This document shows, in pieces, positions 44,040 to 53,621 of a DNA stretch of 64,000 bases (position 1 is its first letter; every line of letters begins with the position of its first letter). The notes below the pieces were generated by a model. It searched no databases. It had not been told where the DNA came from and was given only the letters and a program-made list of their open reading frames with translations. The DNA is from Fuscovulum sp. (GTDB lineage: Bacteria > Pseudomonadota > Alphaproteobacteria > Rhodobacterales > Rhodobacteraceae). Location: contig CP136571.1 in NCBI GenBank assembly GCA_035192965.1, forward strand, positions 3,242,501 to 3,306,500. Reading direction: 5' to 3'. The position numbers were made by a program, and so were the translations under genes.

Positions 44040-44978
44040 TCAGTGCGGCGACACGCCCCGCAACCGCTCTGACCGCCGCCGCAGCAATTCCACCGTCGCC
44101 AGCAGGCAGATGGAGATGATCACAAGGATCGTCGCCACCGCCAGAATGGCCGGGGAAATCGCCTCACGGATGCCGTTCCACATCTGGCGCGGGATCGTCT
44201 GCTGATCGGGGCCCGCGATGAACAGCACCGCAACCACCTCATCAAACGATGTCACAAAGGCAAACAGCGCCCCCGACACCACCCCCGGCAGAATAAGCGG
44301 CATCACCACCTTGAAGAACGTCCGTGATGGCGACGCGCCAAGGCTGGCCGAAGCACGGATCAGCGATTGGTCAAACCCCGACAACGTCGCCGTCACCGTG
44401 ATGATGACAAAGGGAATCCCCAGCGTCGTATGCGCCAAAATCACGCCCAGATAAGTGCTGGTCAGCCGCCCGCATTCCGTGCCGATGATCGAACAGGGGT
44501 TGGAATAGAAAAAGAACAGCCCCGTCGCGATGATGATGATCGGCACGATCATCGGGCTGATCAGGATCGCCATGATCGTCCGCCGATAGGGCATTTCCGG
44601 CCGCGACAGGCCCAGCGCGGCCAGCGTGCCCAGCACAGTGGCAAAGATCGTGGCCCAGAACCCGATAATGACCGAATTTTTCGCCGCCCGAACCCATGTG
44701 GAATTGGCCCACATATCCGACCACCACGCCCCATCGCGCAGCGCCTCGGGCGCCTGCATCCCGCCGGTCAGCAGCAGGTCATACCACCGCATCGAATAGC
44801 CCGCCGGATCGAACCGCAACATCGCCTCGGTAAAGGTGAAATAGGGCTCCACGTTGAACGACAGCGGGATGACCACAAGGATCGGGGAAATCAGGAAGAT
44901 AAAGATCAGCGTGCACAGCACCAGATAGGTGTAATGCCAGATGCGCTCCAGCGGGCTTGCATAGATGGGCAGGGCCAT
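44040..44978 (-). CDS. Polyamine-type ABC transporter permease (PotC-like)
   Basis: 312 aa, six membrane segments. The EAA loop reads LIRASASLGASPSRTFFKVVMPLILPGV near residues 207-234. A periplasmic insertion near 60-85 (GYSMRWYDLLLTGGMQAPEALRDGAWWSD) is common in this spermidine/putrescine group. Last gene of the leftward operon, 10 bp after the PotB-like gene. Forms the channel with that subunit. Confidence 0.85.
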   Translation of the reverse strand: MALPIYASPLERIWHYTYLVLCTLIFIFLISPILVVIPLSFNVEPYFTFTEAMLRFDPAGYSMRWYDLLLTGGMQAPEALRDGAWWSDMWANSTWVRAAKNSVIIGFWATIFATVLGTLAALGLSRPEMPYRRTIMAILISPMIVPIIIIATGLFFFYSNPCSIIGTECGRLTSTYLGVILAHTTLGIPFVIITVTATLSGFDQSLIRASASLGASPSRTFFKVVMPLILPGVVSGALFAFVTSFDEVVAVLFIAGPDQQTIPRQMWNGIREAISPAILAVATILVIISICLLATVELLRRRSERLRGVSPH

Positions 44979-44988
44979 GCGCGTATCC

Positions 44989-46239
44989 TCAGCCGAGTTT
45001 CAGGTTATCGATGCCGATCAGCCGGTCATAGAGCCAGTACAGAACCAGCACCCCCGCCAGCAGCATCGCCGACAGCGCCGCCGCCATGGACCAGTTCGAA
45101 TTCTTCATGTGGAAGTCGATCAGGTTGGAAATCAGCTGCCCATCCGCCCCGCCCACCAGCGCGGGCGTGATGAAATAGCCAACGGCAAGGATGAACACCA
45201 AAAGCGCCCCTGCCCCGATCCCCGGCAACGTCTGCGGCAGATAGATGCGCCGGAACGTCGTCCAGCTTGTCGCCCCCAATGACCGCGCCGCGCGCGCATA
45301 GCTGGGCGGGATCACCCGCATCACTGAATAAAGCGGCAGGATCATGAACGGCAGCAGCACATGCGTCATCACGATGATCGTGCCGGTCTGGTTATAGATC
45401 ATTTCCAGCCGCCCATCATCGCCGACAAGGCCAAGCGACACGAACATCTCGTTCAGCACCCCCTGCCCCTGCAACAGCACAATCCAGCTTGTCGTCCGCA
45501 CCAGAAGCGACGTCCAGAACGGCAACAGCACCAGGATCATCAAGAGGTTCGCCTTGGCCATCGGCAGCGTCGCCAGAAGATGCGCCACGGGGAAAGCCAG
45601 CAGCAGGCAGATAAAGGTAATCAGCCCGGAAATCAGGAAGGTCTTGGCAAACAGATACAGATAGATGCGCTTGTTCTCATCCACGCGCTGAACAGTGCCA
45701 TCCTCCGCCCGTTCAAAATCCATCGCCGACAGGTAGAAATCCGCCGTGTAGGGGCTGGCCGAAGATCGCATCGCCTGCCAGACCGCCGGATCGGCCCATT
45801 TCTCGTCAATCGCCAGAAAGGCCTCGCGGAAGGGCGGGGCCAGATCATCGGCATTCCGCGCCGTCTTGGTGATCAGCGACCGCGTCTCGGGCAGGGTATA
45901 GTTCACCCGCGTCCCGGCCTCGCCGGCCGTCTTGTTGGCCTTCATCGCCTTGAAATCTTCGGCCAAAGCGGCAAAGGCCGCCTCGTCCGGTTCGGTCCCG
46001 GCCGGGTTGGCCTCGAACCACGCCGCCACTGCCGGGGCATTGGCAGAAAATCCGTCATGGTGAAACGATCGGTCCAGCATCTGCCCGATCGGGATGATGA
46101 AGGTCAGCACCACAAAAACCAGCAGCGGCGCCACCAGAAGAAAGGCCCGCCGCTTGGCGCGCACCTGCGCCTCGGCCAGCGCTGTCTTCAGCGGGCGTCC
46201 GTCCGCCGTAGTCAGAAGGGCAGCGGTCACATCGGCCAT
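44989..46239 (-). CDS. Polyamine-type ABC transporter permease (PotB-like) with large periplasmic insertion
   Basis: 416 aa, about 120 residues longer than classical PotB. After the first membrane segment (residues about 32-55) comes a charged soluble stretch up to about 185 (WFEANPAGTEPDEAAFAALAEDF ... TADFYLSAMDFERAEDG), predicted to be periplasmic. The permease core then follows, with EAA loop YARAARSLGATSWTTFRRIYLPQTLPGI near 310-337. Members with this extension occur in proteobacterial putrescine/spermidine-like systems; the insert may contact the binding protein. Confidence 0.85.
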   Translation of the reverse strand: MADVTAALLTTADGRPLKTALAEAQVRAKRRAFLLVAPLLVFVVLTFIIPIGQMLDRSFHHDGFSANAPAVAAWFEANPAGTEPDEAAFAALAEDFKAMKANKTAGEAGTRVNYTLPETRSLITKTARNADDLAPPFREAFLAIDEKWADPAVWQAMRSSASPYTADFYLSAMDFERAEDGTVQRVDENKRIYLYLFAKTFLISGLITFICLLLAFPVAHLLATLPMAKANLLMILVLLPFWTSLLVRTTSWIVLLQGQGVLNEMFVSLGLVGDDGRLEMIYNQTGTIIVMTHVLLPFMILPLYSVMRVIPPSYARAARSLGATSWTTFRRIYLPQTLPGIGAGALLVFILAVGYFITPALVGGADGQLISNLIDFHMKNSNWSMAAALSAMLLAGVLVLYWLYDRLIGIDNLKLG

Positions 46240-46267
46240 CGGTCGGTCTCACTCAGGCAAAGGAAAA

Positions 46268-46291
46268 GGCGCGGGGATTTCCCCCCGCGCC
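46268..46291 (-). terminator. Attenuator-like hairpin after the binding-protein gene
   Basis: Arms of 9 bp, GGCGCGGGG and its complement, with a 6-nt loop, followed on the minus strand by TTTTCC. It sits between the binding-protein gene and the PotB-like gene of one operon. Partial termination here would give more binding protein than permease. Confidence 0.55.
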
Positions 46292-46301
46292 CGGTTTCAG
46301 A

Positions 46302-47375
46302 TCACTGCGCCAGCCAGGCGTTGAAGCGCTCGTTCAGTTCCGCATTCCGGTCCACCCAGAAATCGGCCGAGGTTTCCAGCGCATTGCCCATGTTCTCGGG
46401 CGCGGTCGGCAGGTGCGGACCCATGACGGTCTTGCCGTCCTTGTAGATCAGCTCTTCCGCCAGCGCCGACTTGCGAGCCGGGCCATAAGAGATGTAGGTC
46501 GCCTGCGCGCGCAGACCTTCGGTCGAGGTCGACAGCTTGATGAACTCCATCGCGGCGTCCTTGTTCGGTGCGCCTTTCGGAATTGCATACATTTCGTTCT
46601 CATAGATCTGGCCATCCCAGACGATTTCGAACGGCTTGTTCTCGGCGATGGCGGCGTTGAAGATCCGGCCGTTATAGGCCGTCGTCATCACCACTTCGCC
46701 ATCGGCCAGAAGCTGCGGCGCTTGCGAACCGGCTTCCCACCAGACGACGTCCGATTTGATGGTGTCCAGCTTGGCAAAGGCACGGTCCACGCCTTCCGGG
46801 GTCGACAGCACGTCATAGACTTCGCCAACCGGCACGCCATCGGCGATCAGTGCGAATTCCAGAACGGCTTTCGCGCCCTTCTTCAGGCCGCGCTTGCCCG
46901 GGAACTTCTCAAGGTCAAAGAAGTCGGCTGCCGTCGTCGGCACCGTCCCGGTCAGCTTGCTGCTGTCATAGGCGAACACGTTCGACCAGATGTCGGTCGA
47001 CACGGCGCATTCGGTCACAGCGCCGGGCAGGAAGTCATCGGCGGCCGGGGTGCCATCGGCACCGGCGGGCAGCATGCTGATGTCGATCGGCTCCAGCATG
47101 CCTTCATCGCACAGCCGGATCGCGTCGGCATATTCCAGCGACGCCACGTCGATGGTGACGTTGCCCGCTTCGACCATGGCCTTGATCGGCGTGGCCGGGT
47201 TGTCGCTGTCGACCATCTTGGCAGCGGTGCCGGTCGCGGCAGTAAAGGGCTTCACGTGGGCTTCGGTCTGGGCTTCGCCATAGGCGCCGCCCCACGACAT
47301 CACCGTCAGTTCCTGCGCGGCTGCCGAAAAGGCAAGGCCGGTCAGGGCGGTGGACAGGATCAGGATTCTTTTCAT
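46302..47375 (-). CDS. Polyamine-type ABC transporter substrate-binding protein
   Basis: 357 aa family of PotD/PotF. ATG 47375 begins a clear Sec signal (residues 1-21, FSAAAQE junction); a longer frame to 47474 has no signal and is rejected. The mature protein opens LTVMSWGGAYGEAQTEAHVKPF, standard for this group; a WWEAGSQAPQLLADGEV segment lies near 210-226. Only one cysteine pair (C107/C130 region) may form a disulfide. Substrate likely a polyamine or similar cation, not proven. Confidence 0.85.
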   Translation of the reverse strand: MKRILILSTALTGLAFSAAAQELTVMSWGGAYGEAQTEAHVKPFTAATGTAAKMVDSDNPATPIKAMVEAGNVTIDVASLEYADAIRLCDEGMLEPIDISMLPAGADGTPAADDFLPGAVTECAVSTDIWSNVFAYDSSKLTGTVPTTAADFFDLEKFPGKRGLKKGAKAVLEFALIADGVPVGEVYDVLSTPEGVDRAFAKLDTIKSDVVWWEAGSQAPQLLADGEVVMTTAYNGRIFNAAIAENKPFEIVWDGQIYENEMYAIPKGAPNKDAAMEFIKLSTSTEGLRAQATYISYGPARKSALAEELIYKDGKTVMGPHLPTAPENMGNALETSADFWVDRNAELNERFNAWLAQ

Positions 47376-47448
47376 GCTTATAGCTCCCATGTTGAACAGA
47401 ACTGCTCTGTTGTCATTGGCCGCACCCGTTCCCGGGCACGGCATCGGT

Positions 47449-48636
47449 TCAGATCGGGTCGAGCGCGCGCGCATCCTGCGGCGCCCAGCCGATCCTGATC
47501 GTCTCGCCGGGGGTCAGCACCCGCTGGCCCAGCGTATTTCGGCTCTTGATGACGAAATCATCATGCCCCGCCACCTTCAGCACGGTGCGGAACAGGTCAC
47601 CCATATAAATGACCTCAACCACCTCGGCCTCGATCATATGCGCATCCGCAGGCAGCAGGTCGGCCTTGAATTCCACCCGTTCCGGCCGGATCGACACTAG
47701 GGTCTTCTGCCCCTTCTCCGACACGTTCACCGGGGTCGCGTCGATCAACTCGCCCGTTCCCAGCCGCACCAACGCGCGCCCGTCGCGGATTTCCTCGACC
47801 GTGCCTTCCAGCCGGTTGTTCTCGCCGATGAACTGCGCCACGAAACTGTTGTTCGGCCGCTCGTACAGGTCCGACGGCGATGCCAGTTGCTGGATGCGCC
47901 CATCGTTGAACACGGCGATCCGGTCGCTCATCGTCAGGGCCTCGCCCTGGTCATGGGTCACATAGACCACCGTGATGCCAAGACTGTCATGCAGATGCTT
48001 GATCTCGAACTGCATATGCTCGCGCAATTGCTTGTCCAGCGCGCCCAGCGGTTCATCCATCAGCACCAGCTTGGGATCGAACACCAAGGCCCGCGCCAAG
48101 GCGATCCGCTGCTGCTGCCCGCCGGACAGTTGCGCCGGGCGACGGTTGGCAAAGGCCCCCATCTGCACCATGTCCAGCGCGCGCTTGATCTTGGCCTCGC
48201 GCTCGGATTTGCCCATCCCCCGCACTTCCAGCGGAAAGGCCAGATTCTCTCCCACCGTCATATGCGGGAACAGCGCGTAATTCTGGAACACCATGCCGAT
48301 GCCCCGCTTGTGCGGCGGCACCTGGTTGATCGGGCGGCCATCCAGCAGGATTTCCCCGTTGGTGGCCGTCTCAAACCCGGCCAGCATCATCAGACAGGTG
48401 GTCTTGCCCGATCCGGACGGTCCCAACATCGTCAGAAACTCGCCCTTGCCGATGCTCAGGTTCAGGTCCTTCACGACAAGCGAAACGCCGTCGTAGCTCT
48501 TTTGAACATGATCAAAAACGACAAACGCGTCGTTCTGGCCCGCAGCAGCCATCGAAGCAGCCAAATTCGTCTCCCCGGTCTTCTCGGCGGGTTCCCCGCT
48601 CGTCTTGGTCTGACTAAAGCCAAAGCCATGCTGCAA
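47449..48636 (-). CDS. Polyamine-type ABC transporter ATP-binding protein (PotA-like)
   Basis: 395 aa. Walker A GPSGSGKTT near residues 72-80, signature LSGGQQQRIALARAL near 168-182, Walker B LVLMDEPLGALDKQLREHM near 187-205, switch histidine in VTHDQGEA. The C-terminal TOBE_2 domain (VSIRPERVEFKADLL) is that of PotA. The first 28 residues are a poorly conserved extension; ATG at 48552 is an alternative start. First gene of the operon, ahead of binding protein and permeases. Confidence 0.87.
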   Translation of the reverse strand: MQHGFGFSQTKTSGEPAEKTGETNLAASMAAAGQNDAFVVFDHVQKSYDGVSLVVKDLNLSIGKGEFLTMLGPSGSGKTTCLMMLAGFETATNGEILLDGRPINQVPPHKRGIGMVFQNYALFPHMTVGENLAFPLEVRGMGKSEREAKIKRALDMVQMGAFANRRPAQLSGGQQQRIALARALVFDPKLVLMDEPLGALDKQLREHMQFEIKHLHDSLGITVVYVTHDQGEALTMSDRIAVFNDGRIQQLASPSDLYERPNNSFVAQFIGENNRLEGTVEEIRDGRALVRLGTGELIDATPVNVSEKGQKTLVSIRPERVEFKADLLPADAHMIEAEVVEVIYMGDLFRTVLKVAGHDDFVIKSRNTLGQRVLTPGETIRIGWAPQDARALDPI

Positions 48637-48815
48637 TGCAACCTGCTTGTCTGACTAAGCGGGTAACATCCGTGATTGCGGGAAAATAGGCCAGTTTGCG
48701 ACCACTTCGCCAATCAAAGCGGCAGGTCTTGGCTTGCTGGCAGGAAAACAGCCTTCCCTAGGGGAAACACCACCCGACTCTTGCTGCAGTGCAGCACTCT
48801 AGGGGGCACGCCTTC

Positions 48816-51800
48816 TCAGGCCGCCGCGCGCCGCATCGGGTTCGGCCCGGTCAACAACTGCCGCCGCTTGGCCACGGGCCGCGCCGTGGGCCCGTACAAC
48901 TCTGCCGCCTCGGCCACCCCGGCCAGCACGGGCGCCAGCAGCGGAAACGCCGCTGCAAGCTCTGCCGCGACCACAGGCCCCAGCGCCGCCACCGCCATGG
49001 GGCCGGGATACAGCGTCTCGGTCGCCATGCCTTGCGCATAGACGATCCCGTGCCGCTCCAGCAGCAGATGGTGATAGCCCACTTCCTTCTTGCCCTTTGC
49101 AATCCGGAACCGCGCATCCCCCATCTCGGCCAGATGCTTGGCCCGCACCAGCATCTCTACCCCGTCCACTTCGGCCAGCACCGCATGGTTGGGCGATACC
49201 AGCACATCGCCCCGGTTGCCCATTGCCCCATCCCGGATCAGCACCGGTCGCATCAGCGGCTCCGCCTCCAGCGCGGCGCGGTCCAGATGCCGCCCGCCCG
49301 CCCAGATCACCGGCTGCAACCCGTGATCCAGCGTCATCACCCGATCCCCGGCCCGGATCGCCTCGACCGGAACCTCACCGCGATCCGTCAGGATCAGCGT
49401 GCCCGTCGTGAAACACGGCACCCCAAGCTGGACCAGCGCCTCCTTGGTGGACAGCAGCGCCGGGTCAACCCCGACCAGCCGGATGACCTCGCCCCCCGGA
49501 AAGGTGACCAGCGCCCCCCCAGCCCCATCCGGGGTGACAACCGCATCCGCCCAGTTGACCGGATTGCCCGACGCATCAACCAGCCCCGATACATCCAACC
49601 GGTCGGTGAACTGCCCATCGACCAGCGTCAGGTCCAGATCGGTAATGACATCGCGCCCGCTGCCCGGCGTGAACACATAGGTATCGCGCCCGCTCCCGCC
49701 CGACATCGTGTCATTGCCGGACCCGCCAAGGATCGTGTCGTTCCCCGCGCCCCCGGCCATGCTGTCATTGCCGGTTCCGCCATCCATGGCGTCGGCCCCG
49801 TCGCCGCCTTCCATGGAATCGTTGTCGGCCCCCCCCGACATCTGGTCATTGCCCGACCCGCCCGACATCGTGTCATTCCCGGCATCACCGGTCAGAACAT
49901 CGTTGCCGTCGCCGCCATCTACGGTGTCATTGCCGTCGCCGCCCAGCACCGTGTCATCATCGGCACCACCGAACAGCGCATCGGTGCCGCCGCGGCCTTC
50001 CAGGATGTCATTGCCCGCGCCGCCTTCGAACCTGTTGTAGAAAAAGTCCGCAGCGTCGCTGCTTTCGCCGTCAAAGCCGATGATCGTGTCATTGAACGCA
50101 GACCCGACCACACCGTCGATGCCAGCCATGACATCGCCTTCGGCATGGCCACCCTGCCCGCTCATGGTCCGCAGGTTGACGTTCACCGCCGCGTCGCTGG
50201 CGGAATAGTCCACCACGTCCAGCCCGGTGCCGCCATAGAGCGTGTCGCTGCCCGCGCCGCCGATCAGCGTGTCATTGGCATCCCCGCCTTCCAGCGAATC
50301 CCGCCCGTCACCGCCGAACAGCACATCCGTGCCCGCGCCGCCAAACACGCGGTCATTGCCCGCCCCGGCAACGATCGTATCATTCCCGCCCGCGCCGGTG
50401 ATCGTGTCATTGCCCGATCCGGTTTGCAGCACCTCCATCTGCGAAAACGTCGTCGTTCCCGCGCTGCTGGAAATGACACCCGTGCCGTCCCCGGTAAAGG
50501 TGGCCGTCACGGCCGCCGTCAGGCCACCGAAATCGAGCGTGTCATTCCCGGTCCCGCCGACGATGCTGTCCGATCCGTCGCTGGCCCCGATGACGAAACG
50601 GTCATCCCCGGCCCCGCCGAACAGCGTGTCGCTGCCGGTCCCGCCGACCAGCGTGTCGTTGCCATCACCCCCGGACAGCGTATCGCTGCCAGCAGCGCCC
50701 AGCAGGCTGTCATCGCCCAAACCGCCGTCAACGGACTCCGCCCCCGATCCGCCAAAGACCGTGTCATTGCCAGACCCAAGATTGACCCGCAGGATATTGC
50801 TGAACGCCGCCGCTGTGCCAGAGGCCGAAAGCGATCCCGTCTGGCTGCCTGTGAACGTCACCGTCGTCGGGCCGGTCATCCCCGTCGCGTCGATCAGATC
50901 GCCCAGCGTGTTGGTCGTGGTTCCGCCGACAATGTTATCCGTGCCGTCATTGCCGTTCAGGACAAAGGTATCGTCCCCCGCCTGACCCAGCATGGAATCA
51001 TTGCCCGCCCCGCCGATCAGCGTGTCGTTGCCGCCGCCCGCATCCAGCAGGTCATTGCCATCTTCGCCCGACAGCAGGTCATTGCCCGTCCCGGCATAAA
51101 GCGAATCCAGCCCCGCCCCGCCATAAAGCAGATCGGCCCCCGATCCGGTCGTCAGCCGATCATCGCCATCATCGCCATAAAGCGTGTTGTTGCCCGACGT
51201 GTCGGTCAGGCTGTCATTGCCCAGCCCGCCGGACAGCAGGTCATTGCCCGTCCCGCCATCCAGCGTGTCGGCACCGTCGCCACCATACAAGCTGTCATTG
51301 CCCGTGCCGCCCGACAGGCTGTCGGCGTCGTCGCCCCCGTCCAGCAGGTCCGCGCCATCGCCGCCAAAAAGGGAATCAACACCCGCCCCGCCATAAAGCA
51401 GGTCATTGCCGGTTGTGGCCTCCAGCCGGTCATTTCCGGTGCCACCAAACAGCGTGTTGTCGCCCGTCCCACCGAACAGCTGGTCCGCTTCCGAACCGCC
51501 ATCCAGCAAGTCATTGCCGGCGTTCCCAGTTAGCGTGTCGTTGCCCAGGCCTCCGTACAGCTGATCCGCCCCGCCGCCGCCGGTGATGCTATCCGCCCCA
51601 CCAAGGCCCGACAGCGCCACGCCCGTGCCATGCAGCGCGGCGTTCAGCGTGTCGTTCAATTCCGTCCCGGTGATCCCCTCGATCCCGGAAAAGGCAGCCG
51701 CCGGCACCCCGACAAGGTTCTGCGTCCCTGTCCCCGTCCCGCTGAACACCACGTTGGCCGCAACCGTGGCGGTGGAAAAGCTGATGGTGTCATTGCCATC

Positions 51801-53150
51801 GCCGCCAAAGATCAGGTCGGTCTGCGATGCGTTGTTGACGATAAAGGTATCGTCGCCCGCATCCCCGAACACACTGTCGGTCCCGGCCCCGCCCTGCAGC
51901 GTGTCATTGCCGACCCCGCCATAGATCGTGTCGTTGCCCGACCCGCCATCCAGGCTGTCATTGCCGGCGGGGCTGTTGCGCCCGACCACCGACACGTCAT
52001 CCACCATCAGATCCGAATTCAACGACGTGGTCGATGCCGTGTTGGTGATGCGGATCGTCATCGTCGACGTTGTTGCCGTAAAGGCAAAGGTCGGGTTCTG
52101 AATCGTCCCGTTCAGAACGACATAGGTCTGGCTCGACACCACGTTGCCAGACGCGTCCAGCACTGTGACCACAACGGTATGCGTGCCGACCCCGCTGCCG
52201 TTCTCATAAAGCCGCAGCGACAGGTCATAGGTCTCGCCCGGCTGCGTTGTGATCGTCTGCTGGATCGAATCGCCGATCGCGGCTTCGTCGTTGTTGTTGA
52301 ACCCGACCCCCGGGCTTGCCGGGGTTCCGGCGGTATAGGTGATGGGCGCGGCACCGCCCGTCGGGTTGTTCACCGTCCAGCCGCTCAGACCGCTGGCGAA
52401 AGTCCCGTTGGTGATCAAATTCGCCGCCGCGGGCCCGTCACCGGTCAGGACGTCGTTCCCGTCGCCGCCCTGCAACTGGTCATCGCCATCCCAGCCCATC
52501 AGGACATCGTCGCCGGTCCCGCCCAGAACCGTGTCGCTGCCCAGCCCGCCATCCAACTGGTCGTTCAGCGCGCCGCCATCAATCTGGTCATTGCCGGCGC
52601 CACCGAAGACGGTGTCATTCCCGGCGCCTGACTGCACCGTATCGGCACCCTCTCCGGCCAGGATCTGGTCATTGCCGGCCCCTCCGACCACGGAATTATC
52701 CGCCGCCTGCTCGTAATCCAGCATCGCAAGCGAGGTATAGGGAACCCCCGTCGCCGTGCTGGTGACCGTGCTCCCCACGGTATACAGCACGCCGGGCTGC
52801 AAGGGCGCGGTCGTGGTGTATCCCACCACCGTCGACCCGATCATCACCTGATAGATCGTGACGGACCCCGCCACCGGATCGGTGACGGTAAATCCATTGC
52901 CCAGCCGGATCGTCCCCGATCCCACCGTGGCACCGGCCGCCGTGATCACCACCCCGGTCTGGCTGCCGTCCAGAACCGTCGCCGCCGATCCCGAAAATCC
53001 CGTGTCGTCATCCGTGACCGTGATGGTCAGCGCGGCAGTCGATGAAGACCAGCCCGGATCCAGCCGAAAGGTGGATCCGGTCGTGGGCGTCCCGCCCCCG
53101 GTAACAACGACACTGCCGACGGCATAGCCGTCGATCACATATGTTGGCAT
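48816..53150 (-). CDS. RTX-repeat secreted protein with C-terminal Hint domain
   Basis: 1444 aa. N-terminal 150 residues form a beta-rich region; residues about 245-390 hold a carbohydrate-binding-like beta-sandwich (LITNGTFASGLSGWTVNN ... LMVDDVSVVG). From about 155-240 and 395-1170 there are several dozen GGxGxDxLx calcium-binding nonapeptide repeats. A Hint_2 domain starts at C1246 (CFTTGTLILTDRGEVPVEAIRAGD) with SPNHAVL near 1319-1325, and the tail is hydrophobic/alanine rich. Type I secretion is likely; no secretion genes are nearby. Calcium would fold the repeats outside the cell. The Hint domain may cleave or cross-link the protein. Proteins of this plan are common in Rhodobacteraceae. 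Confidence 0.85.
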   Translation of the reverse strand: MPTYVIDGYAVGSVVVTGGGTPTTGSTFRLDPGWSSSTAALTITVTDDDTGFSGSAATVLDGSQTGVVITAAGATVGSGTIRLGNGFTVTDPVAGSVTIYQVMIGSTVVGYTTTAPLQPGVLYTVGSTVTSTATGVPYTSLAMLDYEQAADNSVVGGAGNDQILAGEGADTVQSGAGNDTVFGGAGNDQIDGGALNDQLDGGLGSDTVLGGTGDDVLMGWDGDDQLQGGDGNDVLTGDGPAAANLITNGTFASGLSGWTVNNPTGGAAPITYTAGTPASPGVGFNNNDEAAIGDSIQQTITTQPGETYDLSLRLYENGSGVGTHTVVVTVLDASGNVVSSQTYVVLNGTIQNPTFAFTATTSTMTIRITNTASTTSLNSDLMVDDVSVVGRNSPAGNDSLDGGSGNDTIYGGVGNDTLQGGAGTDSVFGDAGDDTFIVNNASQTDLIFGGDGNDTISFSTATVAANVVFSGTGTGTQNLVGVPAAAFSGIEGITGTELNDTLNAALHGTGVALSGLGGADSITGGGGADQLYGGLGNDTLTGNAGNDLLDGGSEADQLFGGTGDNTLFGGTGNDRLEATTGNDLLYGGAGVDSLFGGDGADLLDGGDDADSLSGGTGNDSLYGGDGADTLDGGTGNDLLSGGLGNDSLTDTSGNNTLYGDDGDDRLTTGSGADLLYGGAGLDSLYAGTGNDLLSGEDGNDLLDAGGGNDTLIGGAGNDSMLGQAGDDTFVLNGNDGTDNIVGGTTTNTLGDLIDATGMTGPTTVTFTGSQTGSLSASGTAAAFSNILRVNLGSGNDTVFGGSGAESVDGGLGDDSLLGAAGSDTLSGGDGNDTLVGGTGSDTLFGGAGDDRFVIGASDGSDSIVGGTGNDTLDFGGLTAAVTATFTGDGTGVISSSAGTTTFSQMEVLQTGSGNDTITGAGGNDTIVAGAGNDRVFGGAGTDVLFGGDGRDSLEGGDANDTLIGGAGSDTLYGGTGLDVVDYSASDAAVNVNLRTMSGQGGHAEGDVMAGIDGVVGSAFNDTIIGFDGESSDAADFFYNRFEGGAGNDILEGRGGTDALFGGADDDTVLGGDGNDTVDGGDGNDVLTGDAGNDTMSGGSGNDQMSGGADNDSMEGGDGADAMDGGTGNDSMAGGAGNDTILGGSGNDTMSGGSGRDTYVFTPGSGRDVITDLDLTLVDGQFTDRLDVSGLVDASGNPVNWADAVVTPDGAGGALVTFPGGEVIRLVGVDPALLSTKEALVQLGVPCFTTGTLILTDRGEVPVEAIRAGDRVMTLDHGLQPVIWAGGRHLDRAALEAEPLMRPVLIRDGAMGNRGDVLVSPNHAVLAEVDGVEMLVRAKHLAEMGDARFRIAKGKKEVGYHHLLLERHGIVYAQGMATETLYPGPMAVAALGPVVAAELAAAFPLLAPVLAGVAEAAELYGPTARPVAKRRQLLTGPNPMRRAAA

Positions 53151-53221
53151 AACACCGCTCGCGCCACGCCGCCCGGTCTTGCGCCGGTTCGGGAAGAACC
53201 CGGTCTTACGCCGGGATTAGT

Positions 53222-53261
53222 CCATCCTTAAGGATGGCAATTGTGGCGAAATTGTGGCAAA
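53222..53261. promoter_or_regulatory. 16-bp palindrome plus tandem direct repeat upstream of the RTX gene
   Basis: CCATCCTTAAGGATGG (53222-53237) is a perfect palindrome, followed directly by two copies of ATTGTGGCRAA (53240-53250 and 53251-53261). It lies 72-111 bp upstream of the RTX start. Likely a regulator-binding region; I do not recognise the protein. The tRNA-Leu gene lies to the right. Confidence 0.5.
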
Positions 53262-53432
53262 CCCGCCATCCCGCTGAAAATGCGTCATAATCCAGCCTAA
53301 TTCATCCCCGTGTTGCCAAGGGGACTCACTGTCAGACGCCGCGCAATCGCGCCCGTTTCCACGTCACCGTCTGGCTGGGTCAGGGGTCTTTCCACCTCGC
53401 CCGGGCCGCTTCGGCCCCGCTTTGGAAAGAAA

Positions 53433-53519
53433 TGGTGCGGATGAAAGGACTCGAACCTTCACGGGAGTTACCCCACAGCGACCTCAACGCTGCGCGTCTA
53501 CCAATTCCGCCACATCCGC
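53433..53519 (-). tRNA. tRNA-Leu (GAG)
   Basis: 87 nt with encoded CCA. Acceptor GCGGATG pairs with CATCCGC, discriminator A. The anticodon stem CAGCG/CGCTG holds loop TTGAGGT, anticodon GAG, reading CUC/CUU leucine codons. The long variable arm is characteristic of leucine tRNAs, and GGTTCGAGTCC is the T-arm. Confidence 0.95.
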
Positions 53520-53621
53520 ACGCTTTGGTTTGGTGGCGGTTGTGTAGCGAAGCGCATCAGCGAAGGAAAGAGGAAAAATCGCCCCCCGATCACCGCCACT
53601 TTCGCGCCAGTTCCCCGCCCC

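Noticed and set aside
48789..51533. 914-codon plus-strand ORF across the RTX gene
   Set aside because: It is the antisense of the glycine/aspartate repeat codons of the RTX gene, lacks stops because of GC-rich repeats, and has no family signature or ribosome site.
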